This document shows positions 22,901 through 30,823 of a stretch of 38,002 bases of DNA, piece by piece. The notes under the pieces were generated by a model, which saw only the letters and a program-made list of their open reading frames with translations, was not told the origin of the DNA and made no database searches. Source of the stretch: Elusimicrobiota bacterium. GTDB lineage: Bacteria > Elusimicrobiota > Elusimicrobia > 2-02-FULL-39-32. The position numbers and the translations under genes are program-made. The stretch is from NCBI GenBank assembly GCA_021730935.1, contig JAKFYJ010000080.1, positions 1 to 38,002 of the forward strand, written 5' to 3'. Within the stretch, counting starts at the first letter, position 1. Each line of letters starts with the position of its first letter.

Positions 22901-25344
22901 AAACGGAAATTGGAGGACTGGGCCGCCGCTTCCAGCCATTCTTTATGGTCTTCCATCCGATAAATTCCTTCCGCCGCAAGATCGCCGTTGATGACGGAAT
23001 CTCCGACTTTGAAATTTTTCGCCGATCCCTTCACCGAAAGCGGATTTTTTTCTCCCGACTGAGAGGTTTCTCCCGAACTGATCAGGTGACCTTCTTTCTG
23101 AAGAAAACTGAAATTGTCGAAAAATATTTTTGTTCCTTCGATATGATATCTCGCGTTCAGCGCGTCAAAATCAATGTTTCCCCATTTCCCGTTCTGGATT
23201 TTGGCTTCCCCCTTTCCTTCCCAGGCGAGCTCGTTATTTTTAGGGTCCGCGCCTTTTCTCCGGACCAGCGCCAGACTGCCGTATGTTTTTCCCGAGATGT
23301 CGCTCGCGCTGTCCATAAACGCGAAGATAAGTTTGGGGTCGGCTCCCTTCATTTCGGCTTTCACCTGCATGGACCGGTCCTTTTTGGAATAGGCGAACGA
23401 GGCCTGAACGGCCTGGCCCAGAACAATTTTTGAGAGTTTCACGCCGTCTTTGGACCCTTCGATCGGGGTTTTCAGGCTTCCCAGCGGTTCGGAGTTTTCT
23501 CGGAGAGTGATGAGGGGGCTGGCGAGGGTTCCTTTGAAAATGGGATCATGAATTTCTCCGCTCAGGACGCCCGCTCCGCTTATTTTTCCCTCAAACCGTG
23601 AGAAAAATCCCAGGAGAGGCGAGAGCCTTCCGGTCGAAATCTGGTTGGCCTGGGCCGAGCCGCTCACCGTCTCATAAACATGGTCGATCTTTCCCTTGAA
23701 CGCGATATATTCCGCGGGAGAAAAACTGAGCTTGCAGTCTTTGAATTCGGTGACGCCTTTCAGGGTTTCCGCGAGCACGGTCAGCCCGATCTGATTTTTG
23801 GATGAGCGCACGGAAGCCCGGATCGATTTTTTTCGCGAAGCAAATGTTCCTGAAATCGCTGTTTTTTCGGACGCGTCGTTGCCCCAGAAGAAATCGCTCA
23901 CTTTGAGGCTGCCTTTCACGATGGGATCGGATTTTTTTCCGCTTCCTGACAAAGCCAGGGTCAGTTTTCCTCCAGCCAGGGCCGTTTTGTTGGGGTCGGT
24001 GGGGCGGATGAAAAGCGGGTTCATCGTGAGCGCGTCGACGGAAACCGAATAAGCAATTTTGTTTTCCGAGAAACTTCCCCTGGCCTTGAGGGTTCCGTCT
24101 CCCCACTTGAGGTCCGCGGCTTTGAGTTCAACCGTTCCCGTGGACGTTTCCACGAAACCTTCGCCCGTGAGCGGCATGCGGTAAAGCGCGGCCTTGTCCA
24201 TTTTCAATGACGCCTGAATTTTGGGTTCCGACACTGTCCCCCCCAAAAAAATCCGGACGAGGGCGTGGCCCTGAAAATTTTCCGGTTCGCTTTTCCATCC
24301 GGTCAGTTTCCTCAAATCTTCCAGGCCAAGCCGGCCCTGCAATGCGCCGGACAAGGTTTTCTCCATGAGGGGAGACTCCATTGTTCCGTCGAGTTTAAGT
24401 TCGCTTTCCTCCGTTTTGAGCGTGAGATCCTTGGATTCAATTTTTTCTCCGGAGACCTTGAGGTTCCCGTTCGCGCTCAGTTCAATTTTTTCTTTATGCT
24501 GGAGCGGGACGACCGCTGAAAGATTTTTAAACCGCAGGGTCGCCTGAGCGTTCAGGGCTTTGCACAGGTCTGCGGCTTTCGTTTCGGAGGTTGATTTCAG
24601 GAGAGTGAAGGATGAGATCGGTCCGCCGATCTTGAGGCCCGCGTCCACGGTTCCCTCCAGGGTGAAAGTGTCGGGCAGGAGATCGAACCGCTTGGCATAA
24701 TCTCCGGGCCGGAAATCTTTAATCTGAATCTCCGCCTTGAACGACAGCGCGTTCTCCAATGTGCCCGCGGCGTGCAGTTTTTCGTTTTTGGGGCTCACGG
24801 CCGTGATTTCAATCGCCGGATTTTTGGATTTGGCGTCCAGGACCGCGTTGATGTTTTCCAGACTCAGGCCGTTCCATCTGGGATCCTTGTCCTGGACATC
24901 GATCTTTCCTCCGTTCAGGACAATTTCGATGGGCGGCATCCCCCCGCCGTTGCCTCCTGAAAATTTCCAGGGTTCGCGGGGCTCAAAAATAACCATGGGG
25001 TTCAAAAGGGTGATGGAGGCAAGGCTTTCGTCGGGATGAACGCGTTTGCGGAGGATGTCGGTCAGGCGATATCTGAGGCGGACCGAATCGATCCTTGCCG
25101 CAGTTCCGTTCACGAACCCTCCGAGTTTCGAGATCTCCACCGGCGAAACCACGAAAACATTGAACCAGTCCGTGGACGCTTTGCCGAGCCGCACCTGGCG
25201 GTCCGGGAGAAAACTTTCTATTTTTTTCTGGACTTTGAGAGAGAGGGGGCGCACGAGGAGCCGGTTGCCGGCGATCAGGAGAAGGGTCAGGGCGATAAAA
25301 ATCCCGACTGAAATCATGAATATTTTTTTCAGTCTCATCCGCAT
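19927..25344 (-). CDS. tamB: TamB/AsmA-like translocation and assembly module protein
   Basis: A very large protein (1805 residues) with an N-terminal membrane anchor (FMISVGIFIALTLLLIAG, about residues 9-26) and a long periplasmic part made of repeated beta-strand units typical of the AsmA/TamB bridge proteins. The last 350 residues form the TamB (DUF490) domain: GKITSNRGSITLFGSRF, DTITLELLRAPLSGG, QGIARLLDSELASPIARSV and the ending FGIQGGFRFDPS. Such proteins span the periplasm and move phospholipids and/or assist outer-membrane protein insertion. No TamA is encoded here, so BamA, 49 bases downstream, is the likely partner. The true start may be the second ATG at 25338 if the mRNA is leaderless. 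Confidence 0.92.
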   Translation of the reverse strand: MRMRLKKIFMISVGIFIALTLLLIAGNRLLVRPLSLKVQKKIESFLPDRQVRLGKASTDWFNVFVVSPVEISKLGGFVNGTAARIDSVRLRYRLTDILRKRVHPDESLASITLLNPMVIFEPREPWKFSGGNGGGMPPIEIVLNGGKIDVQDKDPRWNGLSLENINAVLDAKSKNPAIEITAVSPKNEKLHAAGTLENALSFKAEIQIKDFRPGDYAKRFDLLPDTFTLEGTVDAGLKIGGPISSFTLLKSTSETKAADLCKALNAQATLRFKNLSAVVPLQHKEKIELSANGNLKVSGEKIESKDLTLKTEESELKLDGTMESPLMEKTLSGALQGRLGLEDLRKLTGWKSEPENFQGHALVRIFLGGTVSEPKIQASLKMDKAALYRMPLTGEGFVETSTGTVELKAADLKWGDGTLKARGSFSENKIAYSVSVDALTMNPLFIRPTDPNKTALAGGKLTLALSGSGKKSDPIVKGSLKVSDFFWGNDASEKTAISGTFASRKKSIRASVRSSKNQIGLTVLAETLKGVTEFKDCKLSFSPAEYIAFKGKIDHVYETVSGSAQANQISTGRLSPLLGFFSRFEGKISGAGVLSGEIHDPIFKGTLASPLITLRENSEPLGSLKTPIEGSKDGVKLSKIVLGQAVQASFAYSKKDRSMQVKAEMKGADPKLIFAFMDSASDISGKTYGSLALVRRKGADPKNNELAWEGKGEAKIQNGKWGNIDFDALNARYHIEGTKIFFDNFSFLQKEGHLISSGETSQSGEKNPLSVKGSAKNFKVGDSVINGDLAAEGIYRMEDHKEWLEAAAQSSNFRFNKFSAGTLTGKIELKDRVLSLSELVWGEFFRGRGSVAFGQKGSPKIEAEWKSGSKDLSDWNEILPLAGLRVKGKMSLAGKVSGTASAMEHSIASEFKDLKMITKDSASEEIPGFSGSGNAELSASIIKSLTVKASQGDGGSLTILGQINLKTKEVTLDTLFSKVDSALAFGSLGLKNFKGKMDGHLEIQGPFSETVAKGEIKGGEASFGNIALDSWEVSGTFQEKELQFRRINLYGRKNSWRFSVLEDSWIKPKEKKNGSYKLAADFANISLGPVFFVGSGILEGDWRPKENSDNLIFEGTARVNECAANNVEMKPFAVRAGYDDKILRFLPLQESPSTVQGAIDFSGLPCVSLKKISVKDAGKEIFSADGDACPDKPSFVMKGAGVDASVISGVLGSPFVLKGPSDFSLEGFTKNDQPSLAGNISLRGGKIEEIPLDSLNASFSWKNGLFSLASMEAVSSQYFTVTAQGTVPMKWANVEASASGMNLKAECRNGLLAFLNLFELESIKNLKGKFSANFILTGNASSPKIDGKFRVQEGEFDSKYLPRRAKELELNAEIKANRVAIRNTRVSVAGHKILVDGSALTSLESGELNLENMDLRAQNSDGVPILIPQLPAIKEKLGLPPVPSRAEPRFDLRLQGSTAKPKISGWVQLDQALFSYPPPKTERGDHSWLERANYDLELRCGKQTVYQNDYATAHLNGKIKLSGESRDMIVDGKITSNRGSITLFGSRFDLKEAELEIAQSAGIKIGEAAQPAESKNTVYLEFKAEKTAMITSPQGDKIADTITLELLRAPLSGGFDPKKVIFHSAQNPEMTSERVAGRAGLGENLDQLTPEQRDLQLRQGIARLLDSELASPIARSVLGRFGIENVEFSQTNTEDLRNAALRGATKSSSLDALIGQSVLLEKTIFGLGVGYRATFDRIEDKADLIHQLQLRYPFYRGIWLYGSRDLDSEKNLGRNPDTKFGIQGGFRFDPSNWFRKKEDAPSKKP

Positions 25345-25373
25345 AGTATACCAATGTCAGGGCGGCTTTTAAA
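25345..25373 (-). promoter_or_regulatory. Possible tamB promoter with abutting start codon and an overlapping inverted repeat
   Basis: TATACT (25350-25345) lies immediately before the first tamB ATG and 17 bases after a weak -35 (TTTAAA, 25373-25368). Transcription would begin close to 25338, the A of the second in-frame ATG. A GGCGG/CCGCC inverted repeat surrounds the -35 box; it lacks a T-run, so it is not a good terminator. Moderate evidence only. Confidence 0.4.
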
Positions 25374-25408
25374 CCCGCCTTGGATCAAGACATCAGGGAT
25401 TTGAAGGG

Positions 25409-27888
25409 TTAGTTTTTAACGGATTTGGGAACGGGAGCCGTGGAGAAACTCACGGCCTTCTTGTCCTCGTCATACGAGACGTGGATGAGCGTGGGGTGTT
25501 CCGCAGTTCCCGGCTGGATGGTTCGGGAAAGCATCTGTTCGGCAAGAGGATCTTCGATGTTGCGCTGAATGGTGCGCGACAAGGGACGGGCGCCGTTTCT
25601 GGGATCGAAACCTTTCTCAAGGAGGAAATGTTTCACTTCTTCCGTGAATTCCGGCTTGAATCCCTGCGCGGAAAGTTTTTCTGAGACGCGGTTCAGCATG
25701 AGGTCCAAAATCTTCATCATGTGGTCTTTGCTCAAAGGATGGAAAACGATGATTTCGTCCAGGCGGTTCAGGAATTCAGGGTTGAACGCGCGGCGGACTT
25801 CGTCCATGACCGTGTCTTTCATGGAAAGATAATCGCGGTGAACGTCTTCTTTCACTTCAAATCCCAGAGATTTTCCCTGCGAAATGAGGCGGGCTCCCAC
25901 ATTGGAGGTCATGATGATGACGGTGTTCTTGAAGCTCACCCGGTGTCCCAGGTTATCGCTCAAGACGCCGTCGTCCATCATCTGCAGTAAAATATTGAAA
26001 ACGTCCGGATGGGCTTTTTCGATTTCGTCCAGGAGCACGACGGAATAAGGTTTCCTGCGCACCGCTTCGGTGAGCTGTCCGCCTTCTTCAAATCCGACAT
26101 ATCCCGGGGGCGCTCCGATCAAGCGGGAGACGGAAAATTTTTCCATGTATTCGGACATGTCGATTCTGACCAAAGATTCTTCATCTCCGAACATAAATTC
26201 AGCGAGGGTTCTGGCAAGTTCCGTTTTTCCAACGCCCGTGGGGCCCAGGAATATAAACGAGCCGATGGGTTTGTCGGGTTTTTCAAGCCCGTGCGCGAAC
26301 GGCGGATGGCCTGGGAGACAGCCTTGATGGCTTCTTCCTGGCCGATCAAACGGCGGTGAAGCTCGTCTTCCATGTTCAGAAGTTTTTCCGATTCTTTTTC
26401 CGTCAGGCGGTTGACGGGCACGCCGGTCCACTTGGAGACGATGGTGGCGATGTCTTCAGCCGTGATGGGAGGCAAATTGGTTTCGCGCTTTTCTCTCCAT
26501 TTCTTCTTGGAGTCTTCAAGCGCTTTGCGGAGCTCTTTTTCCTTGTCGCGGAGGCGCGCGGCCTTTTCATATTCCTGAGAAGCGATCGCGCCGTCTTTCT
26601 CTTTGGCGATCTGCTCAATCTGGACTTCGCGTTCTTTGAGGTCCGCGGGCAGTTGGGTCGACATCAGGCGGGCGCGAGAGCCGGCTTCGTCGATCAAGTC
26701 GATTGCCTTATCCGGCAAAAAGCGGTCGGTGATATAGCGTTCGGAAAGCTCGGCCGCGGCGACCAACGCTTCCTCTTCATATTTCACTTTGTGGTGCGTC
26801 TCATAACGGTCTTTCAGGCCGTGCAAAATCTGGACCGTCTCTTCTACGCTGGGCGGGTCCACATTCACGGGCTGGAACCGGCGCTCGAGCGCGGCGTCAT
26901 GTTCGATGTATTTGCGGTATTCGTCGAGCGTTGTGGCTCCGATGCACTGGAGTTCGCCTCTGGCGAGAGCGGGCTTCAGCATGTTGGAGGCGTCAATGGC
27001 CCCTTCAGCGGCACCCGCGCCGATCACGGTGTGGAGTTCGTCCACGAATAAAATGATGGAGTTTTTGGCCCGGCGGATTTCTTCCATGATGTTTTTCAGG
27101 CGCTGTTCAAATTCTCCGCGGTATTTCGTCCCGGCCACGACGGAGGCCAGGTCCAAAGTCATGACGCGCTTGTTGGACAAAATTTCAGGGATATCGTTGG
27201 AAGCAATTTTTTGCGCGAGGCCTTCCACGATCGCGGTTTTCCCCACTCCGGGGTCGCCGATCAAAACGGGGTTGTTCTTGGTGCGGCGGGACAAAATTTG
27301 GATCACGCGCTCAATTTCGTCCGCTCTGCCGATCACAGGGTCGAGTTTTCCGTCGCGGGCATGTTGAGTGAGATCCCGGCCGAACTCATCGAGCGTGGGC
27401 GTCTTGGTCTTTGCGGCGGCGCGGGCCGGGGTCTGCGCGTGGGGCCGGGGCGTTTCGCCTAGCAAAGAGATGACTTCTTCGCGAACCACATCCAGTCTGC
27501 AACCTAAATTTTCGAGCACGCGCGCGGCAACTCCTTCTTCTTCCCTTATAAGGCCCAGGAGAAGATGTTCGGTGCCGACATAATTGTGCGCCATGTTCTG
27601 CGCTTCTTCAACGGCCAGTTCCAAAACTTTTTTCGCGCGCGGCGTGAAAGGGATTTCCCCCAGGAGCATGACATTGTCGCCCGTTCCAACAATCTTTTCG
27701 ATTTCAGAACGGACTCTTCGCAGGTCCACGCCGAGGTTTGAAAGCACCTGTGCCGCAACGCCTTCGCCCAAAGCGATCAAGCCCAGGAGGATGTGTTCGG
27801 TTCCCACATAATCGTGGTTCAGCCGTTTCGCCTCTTCTTGCGCGATCAGGATGACTCTTTGAGCTCTCTCTGTAAATCTGTTTGACAT
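25409..27888 (-). CDS. clpC: ATP-dependent Clp protease ATP-binding subunit ClpC, interrupted by one frameshift
   Basis: This is a Hsp100 unfoldase that feeds ClpP. Two N-terminal repeats (1-145), Walker A GDPGVGKT at 211-218, Walker B IILFVDE at 278-284 and a UVR segment ([20 protein letters not shown]) are in the first frame. The second ATPase domain ([27 protein letters not shown]) and the C-terminal domain are in the next frame, reached near base 26283. There the coding strand has five A's; a sixth would restore [13 protein letters not shown] and one protein of about 826 residues, normal for ClpC. Without a shift the product ends at 26119 after 589 residues with a scrambled tail. A sequencing or assembly indel is most likely; a real mutation is possible. 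AAGGA precedes the ATG. Confidence 0.9.
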
Positions 27889-27908
27889 TTTTTTAGTTCC
27901 TTAATTTA

Positions 27909-27937
27909 AATATAGCAGAAAACAATTATTGTGTAAA
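27909..27937 (-). promoter_or_regulatory. Predicted clpC promoter
   Basis: On the - strand TTTACA (27937-27932) and TATATT (27914-27909) are separated by 17 bases, each a five-of-six match to the consensus boxes. The -10 box ends 20 bases before the clpC ATG, and AAGGAAC lies between them, so this gene has a normal leader. No CtsR or CIRCE operator was recognised. Confidence 0.65.
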
Positions 27938-27943
27938 GGATAC

Positions 27944-27979
27944 AAAAAAATAAATCCGGCTTTTGTCCTGCCAGGATTT
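27944..27979 (-). terminator. Rho-independent terminator after ilvE
   Basis: On the - strand AAATCC, a one-base bulge and GGC pair with GCC and GGATTT around a nine-base loop, followed after one base by seven T's. It lies 26 bases downstream of the ilvE stop and just upstream of the clpC -35 box, so it separates the two transcription units. Confidence 0.7.
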
Positions 27980-28005
27980 TTAGATGCGGTTCCGACGGAA
28001 AGGGT

Positions 28006-28890
28006 TCAGTTTTTTTTGGAACTGCGGATGGGCGTGCCGTCACGCTGAGTTAATTTTCGGAACTCAGCGATGAGGCGTTTGGTGATTTTTCCGGGTTTTC
28101 CTTCGCCGATGGGGCGGGTGTCCAGGCCGATCACGGGGATCACTTCCGCGGCGGTTCCTGTGAGGAACGCTTCCGTGGCAGTATACACATCATACGGCGT
28201 AAAAATGGCTTCGCGCGCGGGGATTTTCAGTTTTTTCGCGAGCTCCATCACCACGGCTTTCGTGATGCCTTCGAGCGCGCCCACCCAGGACGGCGGCGTG
28301 AGCAGTTCCCCGTTTTTCACGATGAAGATGTTGTCCCCCGTGCACTCGGCGACATAACCGTCTTTGGAAAGCATGATGGCTTCCGGCACATTCGCCCGGT
28401 TGGCCTCGATCTTGGCCATGATATTGTTCAGATAATTCAAAGACTTGATGGCCGGGTTCACGGCTTCGGGGATGTTACGCTTTGTGGAAACGGTGATCAG
28501 GTCCAGGCCTTTCGTATAAAGCTCTTCAGGATAAAGGGTGATTTTTCCGGCGATGATGATCACGCAGGATTTCGCGCATTTCCTGGGATCCAGCCCGAGG
28601 TCCCCCACTCCGCGGCTCACCACGAGGCGGATGTAGGCGTCGTTCAGTTCGTTGAGGCGAAGGGTTTTGAGCACGGCTTCGCGCATTTCATCGATTGAAA
28701 GAGGAATGTTTAAGGTTGTGGCGCGCGCGGAATCGTAAAGGCGTCGCAGATGTTCGTCGAGCCGGAAGACTCTGCCGTTATAAGCGCGGATGCCTTCAAA
28801 CACGCCGTCGCCATAAAGAAAACCGTGGTCGAACACCGAGATCTTGGCGTTCTCGCGGTCATAAAATTGGCCGTCAATATAAATTTTCAT
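28006..28890 (-). CDS. ilvE: Branched-chain amino acid aminotransferase
   Basis: A 294-residue class IV PLP aminotransferase that interconverts Val, Leu and Ile with their 2-oxo acids using glutamate. Lys149 in AIKSLNYLNN binds PLP; HGFLYGDGVFEGIRAY (about 22-37), ECTGDNIFIVK and TEAFLTGTAAEV are the family motifs. Length is typical. Within class IV, branched-chain specificity fits best, but D-amino acid transaminase or aminodeoxychorismate lyase cannot be fully excluded. A TATAAT box ends nine bases before the ATG and there is no Shine-Dalgarno site. A terminator follows the gene. Confidence 0.9.
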   Translation of the reverse strand: MKIYIDGQFYDRENAKISVFDHGFLYGDGVFEGIRAYNGRVFRLDEHLRRLYDSARATTLNIPLSIDEMREAVLKTLRLNELNDAYIRLVVSRGVGDLGLDPRKCAKSCVIIIAGKITLYPEELYTKGLDLITVSTKRNIPEAVNPAIKSLNYLNNIMAKIEANRANVPEAIMLSKDGYVAECTGDNIFIVKNGELLTPPSWVGALEGITKAVVMELAKKLKIPAREAIFTPYDVYTATEAFLTGTAAEVIPVIGLDTRPIGEGKPGKITKRLIAEFRKLTQRDGTPIRSSKKN

Positions 28891-28899
28891 GAGTTCAAT

Positions 28900-28905
28900 A
28901 TTATA
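28900..28905 (-). promoter_or_regulatory. Perfect -10 box upstream of ilvE
   Basis: TATAAT (28905-28900) lies in the 23-base gap between lolD and ilvE, nine bases before the ilvE ATG. No good -35 box lies 16-18 bases upstream, so activity is uncertain. The leader would be about three bases, without a ribosome-binding site. Confidence 0.4.
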
Positions 28906-28913
28906 CTTTATTT

Positions 28914-29588
28914 TTATGCGATTCTGCCGTCGACAATCTTGATGATCCTGTCGGCGGATTTGGCGAGGTCGAGATTGTGGGTGGCGACGATGACGGCGGA
29001 GTTTTCCTTGCGGGCCAGGTTCCAGATGAGCTGGCGGATTTCTTCGCCGCGTTCCAGGTCCAGGTTTCCGGTGGGTTCGTCGCAGATGAGGAGTTTGGGG
29101 CGCGAAATCATGGCGCGGGCCAGCGCCGCTCTCTGCTGTTCTCCCCCTGACACGCGAGACGGCAGGTGATGGACGCGCTGACTGAGCCCCACTTCGCTCA
29201 GGATAACGGCGGCCTTTTCCATGGATTCTTTGGCGGATGTCCCAGCGATCCTCAAAGGAAGAGCGGCGTTTTCCAGAAGCGTCATGCTCGGCAAAAGATA
29301 ATGGAACTGAAACAGAAACCCGACTTTTCGGTTGCGGATGAGGTCTTTTTCCGGTTCCTCGAGACCGCTGGGGTCCTGCCCGAAAACATTCAGTGTGCCT
29401 GAAGTCGCCTGGTCCATGAGCCCCAGAATGTGCAGGAGCGTGGATTTTCCCGCGCCCGAAGGCCCGGTCAACGCCGCGATTTCCCCCTGCTTAATTTCGA
29501 GGTCAATGCCTTTCAAAACTTCGAGGCTGTTGGTTCCGTCGGTATATGTCTTTTTCAGATCTTTTGCAGAAATGGCAAGCTCAGCCAT
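28914..29588 (-). CDS. lolD: Lipoprotein-releasing ABC transporter ATP-binding protein LolD
   Basis: A 224-residue ABC ATPase. Walker A GPSGAGKS is at 42-49, the signature VSGGEQQRAALARA at about 144-157, and Walker B LLICDEPTGNLD at about 166-177. The DEPTGNLD sequence and the short length place it in the MacB/LolD/FtsE group, and its partner gene lolC/E sits directly upstream with an eight-base overlap (ATGGCTGA). LolCDE extracts lipoproteins from the inner membrane and hands them to LolA; LolA is not in the window. Confidence 0.92.
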   Translation of the reverse strand: MAELAISAKDLKKTYTDGTNSLEVLKGIDLEIKQGEIAALTGPSGAGKSTLLHILGLMDQATSGTLNVFGQDPSGLEEPEKDLIRNRKVGFLFQFHYLLPSMTLLENAALPLRIAGTSAKESMEKAAVILSEVGLSQRVHHLPSRVSGGEQQRAALARAMISRPKLLICDEPTGNLDLERGEEIRQLIWNLARKENSAVIVATHNLDLAKSADRIIKIVDGRIA

Positions 29589-30813
29589 ATCGGATGGCCT
29601 CCACGGGATCTGTTTTGGACGCGCGGCCTGCAGGATAAAGAGAAGAAAGGGAAGTGATGATGAACGCGGCGATCACGACGAGGGCGATGTCCGTCCACTG
29701 AATGTTGATCGGGAGCCGGTCCAGATAATAAACATCCTGAGGGAGATGAATGAGTTTGGTTTTTTTCAGGATTTCCGAAATCGTGATTCCAAGGACCGTT
29801 CCGATGGCGATGCCCGTGGTCCCGAGGATTGTGCCGGCATAAAAGAATATTTTTTTTATGCTTGAGCGGCTGGCGCCCAAAGCACGCAGGATGCCGATGT
29901 CGCGGGTTTTTTCGATGGACATTAAAATAAGGTTGGAGATGATGGTGAAGGCGGCGACAAGAATAATCATGGTGAGGATGAGAGTCATGACGATTTTCTC
30001 GAGTTTCAGGGCCTGGAATAGGTTGCGGTTCATGGATTGCCAGGACCTGGACCAAAATTTCAGGCCGGCGGCTTCTTCCACCTTGACGGCTGTTTCCTGC
30101 GCCTGATCCAGGTTTTTCGTTTTTATGCCGATGGCGGTCGCGCCCGGGACGGACATGAGGCGCTTGGCATTCTCAAGGGAAATGATGGCCAGGTTGGCGT
30201 CGTATTCATAATATCCCGACTGGAAAATTCCGCCCACGATGTAGGGTTCCACTTTGGGGATCATGCCCATGGCTCCCATGGAGGCGTTTTCTGTGGGAGA
30301 GAAAATCAGGATTTGAGCGCCCAGAGATGTCCCGAGCGCGTGCGCCAGCTCAATGCCCAGGACCACGATTTTTTGGGATGACTTTTCGCCTTCCAGCGCC
30401 GCCCATTCGCCCGCGATGAGTGTTTTTTTCACCCCGGTCACGCGGAACTCGTTTTCAGGCACGATGCCCCGGAGCAGGATGCCTTGCGTGGCGTGCGATG
30501 ATTTCGCCAGGGTCTGGCCGAAAACGAAGGGCGCGGAGGCCTCCACATTGGGCACTTTCTCCACGCGTTCTTTTAAAATTTTGAGAGAGATCGGAGACTC
30601 TTTATCCAACCCCATGAGCAGGATGTGAGGCGAGATTCCGAGGGTTTTTTCCTGAATGTCGGAACGGAACCCGTTCATGACGGAAAGCGTGATGATGAGG
30701 GCCGCAACCCCCAGGGCCACTCCGCCGATGGCGATGAGCGTGGTGAGAGCGGCAAAGAGCCCGTGCCGCTTGGTTTTTAAATATCGAAGGGCGATGGAAA
30801 ATTCGTAGGTCAA
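29581..30813 (-). CDS. Lipoprotein-releasing system permease LolC/LolE
   Basis: A 410-residue inner-membrane protein with the LolC/E layout: one membrane segment near the N-terminus (LTTLIAIGGVALGVAALIITL), a large periplasmic domain (about 50-250) and three membrane segments in the C-terminal FtsX-like domain (IVMTLILTMIILVAAF, TTGIAIGTVLGITI, DIALVVIAAFIITS). The opening EFSIALRYLKTKR and the ending PVEAIRYG are characteristic. Only one permease gene is present, so a homodimeric LolF-type complex with LolD is likely. It lies 10 bases downstream of lysS and overlaps lolD. Confidence 0.92.
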   Translation of the reverse strand: MTYEFSIALRYLKTKRHGLFAALTTLIAIGGVALGVAALIITLSVMNGFRSDIQEKTLGISPHILLMGLDKESPISLKILKERVEKVPNVEASAPFVFGQTLAKSSHATQGILLRGIVPENEFRVTGVKKTLIAGEWAALEGEKSSQKIVVLGIELAHALGTSLGAQILIFSPTENASMGAMGMIPKVEPYIVGGIFQSGYYEYDANLAIISLENAKRLMSVPGATAIGIKTKNLDQAQETAVKVEEAAGLKFWSRSWQSMNRNLFQALKLEKIVMTLILTMIILVAAFTIISNLILMSIEKTRDIGILRALGASRSSIKKIFFYAGTILGTTGIAIGTVLGITISEILKKTKLIHLPQDVYYLDRLPINIQWTDIALVVIAAFIITSLSSLYPAGRASKTDPVEAIRYG

Positions 30814-30823
30814 GGCAAAAAAC

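Noticed and set aside
25374-25408. Terminator after clpC
   Set aside because: No hairpin lies in this stretch. The nearest one (GGCGG/CCGCC at 25361-25379) has a short stem and no T-run, so termination is not supported.
26279-26290. Programmed -1 ribosomal frameshift in clpC
   Set aside because: The site reads G AAA AAC in zero frame, which does not allow full re-pairing, and programmed shifting is not known for clpC; an indel in the A run is simpler.
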